34,327 nt of DNA from the NCBI RefSeq assembly GCF_937138205.1, contig NZ_CAKZOT010000010.1, forward strand, positions 1-34,327, given 5' to 3'. A program made the position numbers and the translations under genes. Below, in pieces: positions 19,828-26,831 of this stretch. How positions within the stretch are numbered: position 1 is the first letter of the stretch; each line of letters begins with the position of its first letter. The notes under the pieces were generated by a model, which made no database searches, was not told where the DNA came from, and worked only from the letters and a program-made list of their open reading frames with translations. Source of the DNA: an uncultured Rhodospira sp. (GTDB lineage: Bacteria > Pseudomonadota > Alphaproteobacteria > Rhodospirillales > Rhodospirillaceae).

Positions 19828-20307
19828 TCAATCGGCCGTACCGAGCAACGCGGTCAGATACGCGCTGATCCTCTGGCTGTCTTCGGCGGCGGCCAGTTCG
19901 GGAATGTGTGTCTTCGGCGGTTGCTCGAGCAACGCGTGGAGTTCCGCCTCGGTCCGGGCCACGGACAGCGTGACCTTCTTCGCGAGCTGGTTCGCCGTTG
20001 CGGCTTGATGGTCGTTTCGGTGTTCGCCGCGCCGAAACTCCCTCGGCATACAGATCAAGGGCTTTTTCTGGCGCGTACAGCCCAGAATGGTGCCGATGCC
20101 GACATGGGAGACGACCACGGTGGCCCTGTCGAACAGCCGGCCGTGATCCTCGGGCGTCAGCATCTGCGCGCTGTCGAACGGCAGGTCGAGGGTCGAGCGG
20201 CCGATCTGGGCGAACACCTCCTGATCCGGATGGTGACGGTGCCAACTCGCGACGGCCTCGACCAACCGGTCAAACGGAAGCTGTGTTCCGACAGTGACGA
20301 AGATCAC
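19828..20307 (-). CDS. pssE: PssE/Cps14G-type glycosyltransferase subunit (Alg13-like)
   Basis: This 159-residue protein is the C-terminal, donor-binding half of a split GT28-like transferase. It begins VIFVTVGTQLPFDRLVEAV and contains the nucleotide-sugar site VVVSHVGIGTILGCTRQKKPLICMPREFRRGEHRNDHQ. Together with the PssD/Alg14-like partner it should add a sugar (glucuronic acid, galactose or GlcNAc in known pairs) to a lipid-linked intermediate at the inner membrane. The start is a GTG at 20307 that overlaps the pssD stop (GTGA), so the two subunits are translationally coupled. It is the third gene of a leftward module led by an initiating sugar transferase. The donor sugar cannot be told from the sequence. 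Confidence 0.86.
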   Translation of the reverse strand: MIFVTVGTQLPFDRLVEAVASWHRHHPDQEVFAQIGRSTLDLPFDSAQMLTPEDHGRLFDRATVVVSHVGIGTILGCTRQKKPLICMPREFRRGEHRNDHQAATANQLAKKVTLSVARTEAELHALLEQPPKTHIPELAAAEDSQRISAYLTALLGTAD

Positions 20308-20792
20308 GAGAGTTCTCCCAGGACGCTGCCCTTGTACTGAACCCGTCGCCCATCGGCCAAGGACTGCCACTGCGTCAGGACGGGCAGGCCGAACAACCGG
20401 CACAACCGCGCCGACAGCGACAGCCGTTCGGCGTTGGCGATGCTGTCGATGAACACGCACCGGCGCCCGGTCAGGCGGGCGATGAGGCACGCGAAGAAGC
20501 CTGGGGCGGCCCCGGTGGTGATGACGAGGGACGGGGCGGTGCGGCGGATGAGTGCGGTCGTATCCCGCAAACAGAGGACGAGGTGCCACTTCTTGTCCTT
20601 GTTGGCGTCCTGGATGAAGTACGGCCGATCGCGCCCACCGCGCCCTTCGGCGGCCTCCGGTGTCGACACCGTGGGTCGGCTCATGCCGGCCCGCGCATAC
20701 ACCACGGGGTGCGGGAGGTTGGCGCAGATGGTGGTCAGTTGCGCCCAGTGCCCGCCGGGGGAACTGATTGCCAGAATACAGGGCTCCGCCAT
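20304..20792 (-). CDS. pssD: PssD/Cps14F-type glycosyltransferase subunit (Alg14-like)
   Basis: This 162-residue protein is the N-terminal, membrane-anchoring and acceptor-binding half of the split transferase completed by the PssE-like protein. It starts with CILAISSPGGHWAQLTTI, the Alg14-type SxGGH motif, followed by RDRPYFIQDANKDKKWHL, LVITTGAAPGFFACLIARLTGRRCVFIDSIANAERLS and LPVLTQWQSLADGRRVQYKG, all in family order. The ATG at 20792 is chosen since GGGGGGA stands about 9 nt upstream and it begins just before the core strand; an upstream start adds 17 unconserved residues. It is separated from the upstream sugar transferase gene by about 220 bp without a recognised feature. Confidence 0.86.
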   Translation of the reverse strand: MAEPCILAISSPGGHWAQLTTICANLPHPVVYARAGMSRPTVSTPEAAEGRGGRDRPYFIQDANKDKKWHLVLCLRDTTALIRRTAPSLVITTGAAPGFFACLIARLTGRRCVFIDSIANAERLSLSARLCRLFGLPVLTQWQSLADGRRVQYKGSVLGELS

Positions 20793-21014
20793 GCCGCATG
20801 GTCCCCCCTTAGTGTTTCGGTTGCGATCCGTTGCATTGGACATCCGGGCGCGCGCATTGGCCCGGACGGCAGCCTCTTGGCCAGTCTTGGCGCGGCCGGC
20901 TGTGCACTGTGCACGCCCTTGGTGCGCGCGATGAGGGCAATCTTTCGGTCGGCGCGCGTCGCTCCGCGTGTTCTCCGCCGAACGGCCGGCGCATCGCCAC
21001 GCCCGGCCACCGGA

Positions 21015-22463
21015 TCAGTAGGCGTTGCGGTGGGTGAGCACACGCAGGGTCAGGAGGATGATCTTGAGGTCAAGGTACAGCGACCAGTGGTCGACGTAGT
21101 ACAGGTCGTGCTCAATCCTCTTTTCCATCTTTTCCAAGGATTCGGTCTCGCCGCGCCAGCCGTTGACCTGGGCCCATCCGGTCAGCCCCGGCTTCATGCG
21201 GTGGCGCGCGATATAGGTGCTGATGAGTTCGCCGTATTCCCGGTCGTGGGCCAGGGCGTGTGGGCGTGGGCCGACCAGGGACATGCTCCCCATGACAACG
21301 TTTAAGAGCTGCGGTAGCTCGTCCAGGCTCGTTTTGCGCAAGATGCGCCCGACCCGCGTGATGCGCTGGTCATCGCGCGTCGCCTGGCGAACCTGAGGGT
21401 CATCATGGACGTACATAGACCGGAACTTGTAGATGCGGAAGGGGAGGTTGTTGAACCCCGCCCGCGACTGGGAGAAGAGCACCGGCCCGGGGCTGTCGAG
21501 TTTGACCAGAACGGCGACGACCGCCATCAGTGGTGCCGCCAGCAGGAGGAACAACGTGCCCAACACCAGGTCCTCTGTCCGCTTGACCAGCACGTCCACG
21601 TCCGACAGGGGGCGAGTCATCAGGTTGACGACCGGGATCCCGCCGGCCAGCCGGGGCACGCGCCCCACCAGCGCCGGGTCATAACCGCTTGGGATGACGT
21701 CCACATCCAGGGAGATCATCCGCAGGGGACCGGCGACCTGCCGCAACGAGCGGCCGTCTGTGGCGTCCGGCATCAGGATGGCGCGGTCGATGGTTTCTGT
21801 GCCGAAGTCTTGAACGAAGGCGTCCAGCGACTCATGGCGCCTCGGCGCGCTGTTTCCGTCTGATCCGACCGCCTGAATGGGCGCGGGCGACGGGTCAATC
21901 GGCACCACGGATTGAATCTCGAAACCATTCCGGCCGAGTTGCCGGGACACTTCGTCGACGTGGCGCGTGCCGGCGCCATGGATCAGCGCGACCCGTTCCC
22001 GCAGCACGCCGGTTTCGATGCCGTGCTTCAGGAATCCGGACCACCAGATGCGTGTGCAGACCAGGCTGAAGTACGCGGCCGCAATCCAGACGCCCACCCA
22101 GATACGGGAGAAGTCTTCCACGATCTGGAGTCCGAACGCGATTATGGCGAGAACGAGAAAGACGGCCAAGAACGCGCGCGATGCTCGTTTCAGGCCCCGC
22201 CACGGGTTCTCAAGCGCCGGAAGGCCGGTTGCGTTCAGCGCGGGAAAGACAAGCAGCGTGATGATGACGGACAGGCCGACTGCGGTCAGTTCGGGGCGGT
22301 CCGGCACTTCGTCGCCGAACCGGACGATGTGCGCCAGATAGGCACCGAAGACCATCGACAGGACATCGGTGATCTGCATCCCGAGCACAAAAAGCCCCCG
22401 GATGATTCCGAGGGATACAACGCGCCTGTGCGCTGGTTTGACATGAAAGGATCCGTCAGCCAT
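21015..22463 (-). CDS. Polyprenyl-phosphate sugar-1-phosphate transferase (WcaJ/ExoY-like)
   Basis: This enzyme starts exopolysaccharide assembly by putting a sugar-1-phosphate on undecaprenyl phosphate. The protein (482 residues from the ATG at 22463) has the full WcaJ plan: four N-terminal membrane helices (within about 20-140), a CoA-binding-like Rossmann domain (about 160-270), a fifth hydrophobic segment ([23 protein letters not shown]), then the catalytic domain with [44 protein letters not shown] and [18 protein letters not shown]. The N-terminus is uncertain: the frame stays open upstream and a TTG at 22517 would add 18 residues; neither has a strong ribosome binding site. It heads the pssD-pssE module, which should supply later sugars. 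The polymerase and export genes are not present, so the pathway is only partly encoded here. Confidence 0.92.
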   Translation of the reverse strand: MADGSFHVKPAHRRVVSLGIIRGLFVLGMQITDVLSMVFGAYLAHIVRFGDEVPDRPELTAVGLSVIITLLVFPALNATGLPALENPWRGLKRASRAFLAVFLVLAIIAFGLQIVEDFSRIWVGVWIAAAYFSLVCTRIWWSGFLKHGIETGVLRERVALIHGAGTRHVDEVSRQLGRNGFEIQSVVPIDPSPAPIQAVGSDGNSAPRRHESLDAFVQDFGTETIDRAILMPDATDGRSLRQVAGPLRMISLDVDVIPSGYDPALVGRVPRLAGGIPVVNLMTRPLSDVDVLVKRTEDLVLGTLFLLLAAPLMAVVAVLVKLDSPGPVLFSQSRAGFNNLPFRIYKFRSMYVHDDPQVRQATRDDQRITRVGRILRKTSLDELPQLLNVVMGSMSLVGPRPHALAHDREYGELISTYIARHRMKPGLTGWAQVNGWRGETESLEKMEKRIEHDLYYVDHWSLYLDLKIILLTLRVLTHRNAY

Positions 22464-22727
22464 GCGTGTCTGAGCCTGATGCCGCTCGTTCTGGGACAGC
22501 AGACCCCGTTGGGCCAAACGCCGTCGTGGCGTACCGCACCACCCTCGAATCGCAACGCAATGCGGTCACATCGCCACGATCCGCTTGCCCCCTGCCCCCA
22601 AGGCACGGCAGACGCTACACCCGATCGCGGGGGTCTGCAAGGTTGCCAACCAGGGCAATCGGATGAACGACGCAGGGATGAGCGAAAGTCCGCATGAGCG
22701 GCTTCTTTGCGAGCAATCCACGCAACG

Positions 22728-22828
22728 CGTCATTGCGAGGCGCTCAGCGACGAAGTAATCCAGAGCGGATATCTGTGTTTTACGCTCTGGGTTGCTTCAC
22801 CCTCGTCTTGCGATGAGGGTTCGCAATG
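22728..22828. repeat. Imperfect palindromic repeat element (about 100 bp)
   Basis: The ends CATTGCGAG (22731-22739) and TTCGCAATG (22820-22828) are inverted, and inside them GAAGTAATCCAGAGCG (22752-22767) pairs with CGCTCTGGGTTGCTTC (22783-22798) with only two G-U type differences. A nested hairpin CCCTCGTC/GATGAGGG with a TTGC loop sits in the right arm. Such TCATTGCGAG...AATCCAG elements are dispersed in many alphaproteobacterial genomes (from memory). The right end normally continuing ...AATGACG is cut by the group II intron fragment. Confidence 0.72.
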
Positions 22829-23090
22829 GTGCGCCAGGCATGGCGCGTAGCGCCGTGACTGGCGCTGTCCGGTCCGCTGTGGTGGCGGTCCGGGCGACTT
22901 GGGGGTGGAAGTCCCCTGCGGACCCTGGTGACGGGAACCGCTAGCCGAACAGCAAGGACGTCGTCGTGAGGCGGGGTCTGGAGGAAGCTGGTGGCTAAGC
23001 AAGCCCGGTGCGGGGAAGCCGCGCGCCGGGTTCTGTGAGTGGGGCGCCGGGCGACCGGTGCCCCTACTCGACAATCGGATAGCCCGGAGG
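22829..23090 (+). ncRNA. 5' fragment of a bacterial group II intron (domain I region)
   Basis: The segment opens with GTGCGCC and AGGCATGG, the canonical bacterial group II 5' end, and continues with motifs of domain I: GGGGGTGGAAGTCCCC, GGAACCGCTAGCCGAACAGC, and GTCTGGAGGAAGCTGGTGGC. Similarity fades after about CAATCGGATAGCCC near 23090. There is no reverse transcriptase ORF, and I see no domain V hairpin (AGCC...GAAA...type) further on, so it is a dead remnant. The intron sits immediately after the AATG arm of the palindromic element. The 3' limit is approximate; identification rests on recognised sequence motifs, not a covariance search. Confidence 0.68.
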
Positions 23091-23116
23091 GGGGCGGGGA
23101 GGGGGGGCGCACGGGC

Positions 23117-23139
23117 GGGCGGGCGTTGCACGCCCGCCC
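23117..23139. repeat. GC-rich hairpin
   Basis: GGGCGGGCGT (23117-23126) and ACGCCCGCCC (23130-23139) form a perfect 10-bp stem with a TGC loop. There is no T tract, so it is not a typical terminator. It lies in the gene-free stretch 22464-23294, of which 22464-22727 and 23140-23230 show nothing recognisable. Confidence 0.45.
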
Positions 23140-23236
23140 AACGTCGATCCAGAGGCGACTGACCTATTTCAGCCAGGACCCAAGGCCGGCAGTGCGAAGG
23201 CCCGGCTGCATTCGCGGAATTGCTGCCGCGTTACAC

Positions 23237-23267
23237 GTGACACCGCGTCAGATCTGACGCATTATAT
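23237..23267 (+). promoter_or_regulatory. Promoter with 16-bp palindromic operator ahead of the hicB-like gene
   Basis: GCGTCAGATCTGACGC (23245-23260) is a perfect 16-bp palindrome. It fills the space between a -35-like GTGACA (23237-23242) and an AT-rich -10 region ATTATAT (23261-23267), 28 bp before the start codon. A dimeric repressor bound there would block RNA polymerase. The gene downstream encodes a protein with a C-terminal helix-turn-helix, so autorepression is the simple reading. Confidence 0.55.
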
Positions 23268-23294
23268 CGCGAGTGGCCATACGAGAACGGATCC

Positions 23295-23738
23295 ATGACA
23301 CCCCACACCTTCGACGGCTATGCCGTCACCCTGACGCCGGACCCTGAGGACGGCGGCTATGTCGTCACCTGCCGTGACCTGCCGGGCCTCGTCACGCAGG
23401 GCGACAGCCGCGACGAGGCCCTGGCCATGGCGATCGACGCCATCCTGGCCCTGCTGTCGGGCCGTCTCGACCGCGACCAGCCGCCGCCCGCGCCGTCGCC
23501 GGTCCGGGCGGGTGAATTGTGGGTCCCCCTGTCCGGTCTTGTGGCCGCCAAGCTGGCGATCCGTCGCGCCATGCTGGACCAGGGCCTGACCCAGGCGGCG
23601 CTGGCCGCGCGCATGGGCAGTCCCCGAAAGAGCCTGCAGCGCCTGCTTGATCTCTCGCACGGGAGCCAGTGGGACCAGGTGGAAGCCGCCGGGGCCGCGC
23701 TGGGGCTGCGGTTCCGGGTTGTGGCGGTGGCGGCGTGA
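23295..23738 (+). CDS. HicB-family protein with C-terminal helix-turn-helix (orphan antitoxin-like)
   Basis: The 147-residue protein has an N-terminal HicB fold, recognisable by GYAVTLTPDPEDGGYVVTCRDLPGLVTQGDSRDEALAMAIDAI (about 7-51, motif order as in HicB), and a C-terminal DNA-binding domain (AIRRAMLDQGLTQAALAARMGSPRKSLQRLLD, about 90-121). HicB antitoxins neutralise the HicA mRNA interferase and repress their own promoter. No hicA (a 60-80 residue double-stranded-RNA-binding protein) is found on either side: upstream is the intron remnant, downstream a formyltransferase-fold gene begins 1 bp after the stop. It is therefore an orphan, either a relic of a pair or a regulator with its own role. 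The palindrome in its promoter fits autoregulation. Confidence 0.82.
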   Translation: MTPHTFDGYAVTLTPDPEDGGYVVTCRDLPGLVTQGDSRDEALAMAIDAILALLSGRLDRDQPPPAPSPVRAGELWVPLSGLVAAKLAIRRAMLDQGLTQAALAARMGSPRKSLQRLLDLSHGSQWDQVEAAGAALGLRFRVVAVAA

Positions 23739-23739
23739 C

Positions 23740-24450
23740 ATGACGCCTCATCCCCCCACGCTCCTCCTCCTCGCGCCGGCTGAAGAGCAGGTCGACGCGG
23801 CGGCGCCGCTGCGGGCGGCCGATCCGGCGGTGACCGTCGTCCCGATCGCCGACCGCGCCACCTTGCAGACCGCCGTCTTCGCCTATCCGCAGGCCCGCCT
23901 GTTGTCGGTGTGCTCGCCGGTGATCGTGCCGGCCGAGGTGCTGGCGGCGCTGTCCGGCCCGGCCTACAACCTGCACCCGGGGCCGCCGGCCTATCCTGGC
24001 CTGTTCCCGGCCGCGTTCGCGCTGTATGATGGCGCCACCACGTTCGGCGTCACCCTGCACGAGATGACGCCCCAGGTGGACGCCGGGGCCATCGTCGCCG
24101 CCAATACCGTCGACATTCCGCTCGACATGGACCGCGTGGGGCTGGAGGCCCTGAGCCGGCGGCTCGCCCTGCATCTGCTGGCGGGGATGGCGCCGGCCCT
24201 GGTCGACCTGTCGCGCCCGCTGCCCACGGTGGACATGGCCTGGAGCGGTCCGGCGCGGCGCCAGGCCGACTTCGAGGCCCTGTGCCGGCTACCGGCGGAC
24301 GTGGACGAGCGCGAATTCCGCCGCCGTCTGCGGGCGGTGGGCGAGGGGCCGCATCATGCGTTGCGGCTGTCCGCGTTTGGCCGCTGGTTCCGCCTGGAGC
24401 CGGATCACGCCGACGCTGCCGTGGTCAAGGCTGGCCGCGTTCTGGAGTGA
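23740..24450 (+). CDS. Formyltransferase-fold protein (methionyl-tRNA formyltransferase-like)
   Basis: The 236-residue protein contains the formyltransferase core signature AYNLHPGPPAYPGLFPAAFALYDG (Asn and His of the catalytic triad) and, after FGVTLHEMTPQ, the third residue in VDAGAIV. This fold uses 10-formyltetrahydrofolate to formylate amino groups; bona fide methionyl-tRNA formyltransferase is about 310 residues and has a C-terminal OB domain, which is missing or reduced here. Related short proteins act on nucleotide sugars, purine precursors or in hydrogenase maturation, so the substrate stays open. The first 60 residues form a Rossmann-like start without the usual family motif. It begins 1 bp after the HicB-like gene stop and probably shares its promoter. 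Confidence 0.78.
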   Translation: MTPHPPTLLLLAPAEEQVDAAAPLRAADPAVTVVPIADRATLQTAVFAYPQARLLSVCSPVIVPAEVLAALSGPAYNLHPGPPAYPGLFPAAFALYDGATTFGVTLHEMTPQVDAGAIVAANTVDIPLDMDRVGLEALSRRLALHLLAGMAPALVDLSRPLPTVDMAWSGPARRQADFEALCRLPADVDEREFRRRLRAVGEGPHHALRLSAFGRWFRLEPDHADAAVVKAGRVLE

Positions 24451-24483
24451 CCTCCCCGCGCAAGCGGTCGCTGGCCCCGGCCC

Positions 24484-25578
24484 TTACGGCAGATACCCCG
24501 CCTCAAGGTAGTAGCGGCGCGCCCCCGAGTGCAGCGGAATGCCCGTGCCGTGCGGGGCCATGGCGGCGGCCAGCTTGTTGCCGGCGCCGATGGTCTCGAG
24601 CAGGCCGCGATTGTTGGGATGCCAGAGGGCCCGCGTGATGCCGTAGGCGGTCTCATCGTTGAGCGCCTCCGTGGTCACCAGAACGGCGCCGACCGACAGC
24701 GTGTCCACCGGCGTCGGCACGCCGTCATAGAGCCCGCCGGGGATCTGGCTGGCGCTGAGATAGGGGTGATCCCCGGACATGCGGGCGTAGGTCTCGCCGT
24801 CCAGCGTCAACAGGCGGATGGGGATCGCCTCGGCCAAGTCGCTGACCACGGTGACCGGCGCCGAGCCGATGAAGAAGAAGGCATCGATCTCGCCCGCCAC
24901 CAGCAGGTCGGCCGCCGGCCCGGGCTTGTCGTACACCGGTTCCAGGTCGGACTCGTCCAGGCCGTGCGCCGCCAGCAGCAGGCGGGCATCGACCAGCGTG
25001 CCGGAGCCCTCCTCGCCGAGGGCGACGCGGTGGCCGCGCAGATCCTCCACCGTGTGCAGGTCGCTGTCCGCCCGCACCACCAGGTGCGCCTTTTCGTCGT
25101 ACAGCCGGGCCAGGGCGTACAGGCCCGGCATCGGCCCGGTGTCCGCGAACACGGCGGTGCCGGAGCGCGCCCAGTAGGCGATGTCCGCCTGGCACAGGGC
25201 CAGGTCGAGCGTGCCGGCGGAGAGTCCCCGGATGTTGTCGACCGACCCGCCGGTCGACTGCGCCACGGCGATCAGGCCGGGCACGCCGCAACTGCCGCCC
25301 TTCTCGCACGGGCGCGAGCCGGGGGGACGGCTGATGGCGTTGGCGATCATGCCGCCGATGGGGAAGTAGTAGCCGGCGGGGGACCCGGTCCCAATGCGCA
25401 TGAAGCGCTCGCCAATGGCGGTCTGCGGATCCTGGGCGCGGCCGGGACGGGCGACGGACAGAGCCAAGGCGGGCAGAGTCGCCGCGCCCAGGCCAAGGCC
25501 CAGCGCGTACCCCAGGACATCCCGGCGTCGCGGGCGAACGACGCCCGATCCGCCGTTGTCCGAATCCCTCGCCCTCAT
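24484..25578 (-). CDS. TAXI-family TRAP transporter substrate-binding protein
   Basis: TAXI proteins are periplasmic binding proteins that hand substrates (often dicarboxylates or amino acids) to TRAP permeases. The 364-residue protein has a twin-arginine type signal (PRRRDVLGYALGLGLG, then AGRAQ-like RPGRAQ) and the family core: IGTGSPAGYYFPIGGMIANAI, GSCGVPGLIAVAQSTGGSVDNIRGL, DLALCQADIAYWA, and later VALGEEGSGTLVDARLLL and IDAFFFIGSAP. The ATG at 25578 is chosen because of GGGAGGG about 8 nt upstream and because it gives a standard signal peptide. No TRAP permease (the DctQM-like fused membrane protein) is next to it, so it depends on a permease elsewhere or is an orphan receptor. It converges with the formyltransferase gene, 33 bp apart. 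Confidence 0.9.
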   Translation of the reverse strand: MRARDSDNGGSGVVRPRRRDVLGYALGLGLGAATLPALALSVARPGRAQDPQTAIGERFMRIGTGSPAGYYFPIGGMIANAISRPPGSRPCEKGGSCGVPGLIAVAQSTGGSVDNIRGLSAGTLDLALCQADIAYWARSGTAVFADTGPMPGLYALARLYDEKAHLVVRADSDLHTVEDLRGHRVALGEEGSGTLVDARLLLAAHGLDESDLEPVYDKPGPAADLLVAGEIDAFFFIGSAPVTVVSDLAEAIPIRLLTLDGETYARMSGDHPYLSASQIPGGLYDGVPTPVDTLSVGAVLVTTEALNDETAYGITRALWHPNNRGLLETIGAGNKLAAAMAPHGTGIPLHSGARRYYLEAGYLP

Positions 25579-25722
25579 GTGTGTCGCCCTCCCGGATCCC
25601 CGCACGGTCCTGGACCGTGCCGCCGGTTTCATCATCGTAGCGCAGGATAACGCGGAATATGGGTGATTTTCGGGCAATCCGGCCGGCAAGGCCAGCATCC
25701 ATTGCCATCGATCACGGAAACG

Positions 25723-26643
25723 TCACGCGGGTCGCCGCCGCGAGGCCAACAGCACCCCCGTGACCGCCACGCCCATCCCGGCCAGGGCCAGCGGCCCCAG
25801 GCGCTCGTCGAACAGCGCCCAGGCGATCAGCGCCGTGACCGGCGGCACCAGGTAGAACAGGCTGGCCACGCGCGCCGCCTCGCCCAGGCGGATCAGCACC
25901 ATCAGCAGTGTCACCGCGCCGATCGACAGCACCACCACGAGCCACAGAAAGCCGAAGATAAAGCCCGGAGTCCACGAGATCGTCATGTCCTCGCCGGTCA
26001 GCAAGGCCAGCCCGCCCAGCACCGGCGCCGCCGCCGCGAACTGGATCACGCCGCCCGCGCGCGGGTCGAGCCCGCCGCAGAAGCGTTTCTGGTACAGCGT
26101 GCCGGCGGTGATGGCCACCACGGCCCCGCCACAGGCGGCCACCGCGCCGGGACCGAACCCCTGGAACAGGCTGGTTCCGGCCGGCGCCAGCTTCTCACCC
26201 AGGACCATGGCCACCCCCACCAGGCCGAGGGTCAGGCCCAGCCACTGCCGGCCGCTGACCCGCTCGCCGAGCAGCGGGCCGGCCGCCACCGCGACCATCA
26301 GCGGCTGCAGCCCGGTGATCAGGGCGGCTATTCCGGCCGGCAGCCCGCCCTCGATGGCCGAGAACACGCCGCCCAGGTAGCCGCCGTGCAGCAGCAGGCC
26401 GGTCACCACCGCATGGCCGACCAGCGCCGGGCGGCGCGGCCACGGCGCCCGGCTCACCCAGACGATGGGCAGGAAAAGGAGTGCCGTCACGGCGAAGCGC
26501 AGGGCGAGCACGGTCAACGGCTCGCTGTGCGGCAGAACGAACCGGGCGCCGATGAATCCCGTACTCCACAACAGGACGAACACCGCCGGCATGGCGGCGA
26601 TGGCCGTGTCGCGGACCATGGACGCGGGCGGGCTGGCGGACAT
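25723..26643 (-). CDS. EamA/DMT-superfamily transporter
   Basis: The 306-residue protein is an inner membrane carrier of the drug/metabolite transporter superfamily with ten predicted helices in two EamA repeats. Signs are the N-terminal FVLLWSTGFIGARFVLP (helix 1, typical EamA start), LALRFAVTALLFLP, GLQPLMVAVAAGPLLGERVSGRQWLGLTLGLVGVAMVLG at the end of repeat one, and LFYLVPPVTALIAWALFDERLGPLALAGMGVAVTGVLLA at the end of repeat two. Members export amino acids, metabolites or drugs; specificity cannot be read from sequence. GAGGAG lies about 6 nt ahead of the ATG. It is divergent from the response regulator gene and separate from the TAXI gene. Confidence 0.9.
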   Translation of the reverse strand: MSASPPASMVRDTAIAAMPAVFVLLWSTGFIGARFVLPHSEPLTVLALRFAVTALLFLPIVWVSRAPWPRRPALVGHAVVTGLLLHGGYLGGVFSAIEGGLPAGIAALITGLQPLMVAVAAGPLLGERVSGRQWLGLTLGLVGVAMVLGEKLAPAGTSLFQGFGPGAVAACGGAVVAITAGTLYQKRFCGGLDPRAGGVIQFAAAAPVLGGLALLTGEDMTISWTPGFIFGFLWLVVVLSIGAVTLLMVLIRLGEAARVASLFYLVPPVTALIAWALFDERLGPLALAGMGVAVTGVLLASRRRPA

Positions 26644-26831
26644 GCGCGCTCCTCACATGACAGATCATAGCCCCTACCATGCCTGACTCCGGCGGTCCCG
26701 GGAAAAGCCCCTGCCGTTCCGGAAAAAGGCTCCGCTGCCTCGAATAATCCCACATAGACGGGGTTTGTTTTTTTCGGCGGTTGCTACAATATGGAGAACG
26801 TTGCTGTCCGGTTTTCGCCCTAGAGGTTTGG

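Noticed and set aside
23039-23257. 72-codon ORF upstream of the hicB-like gene as a possible HicA toxin
   Set aside because: It lacks the HicA double-stranded-RNA-binding fold signature and its catalytic His context, and overlaps the intron remnant and the GC-rich hairpin.
22829-23260. Complete group II intron
   Set aside because: No reverse transcriptase frame and no domain V hairpin are seen before the hicB-like promoter; only the 5' part is supported.
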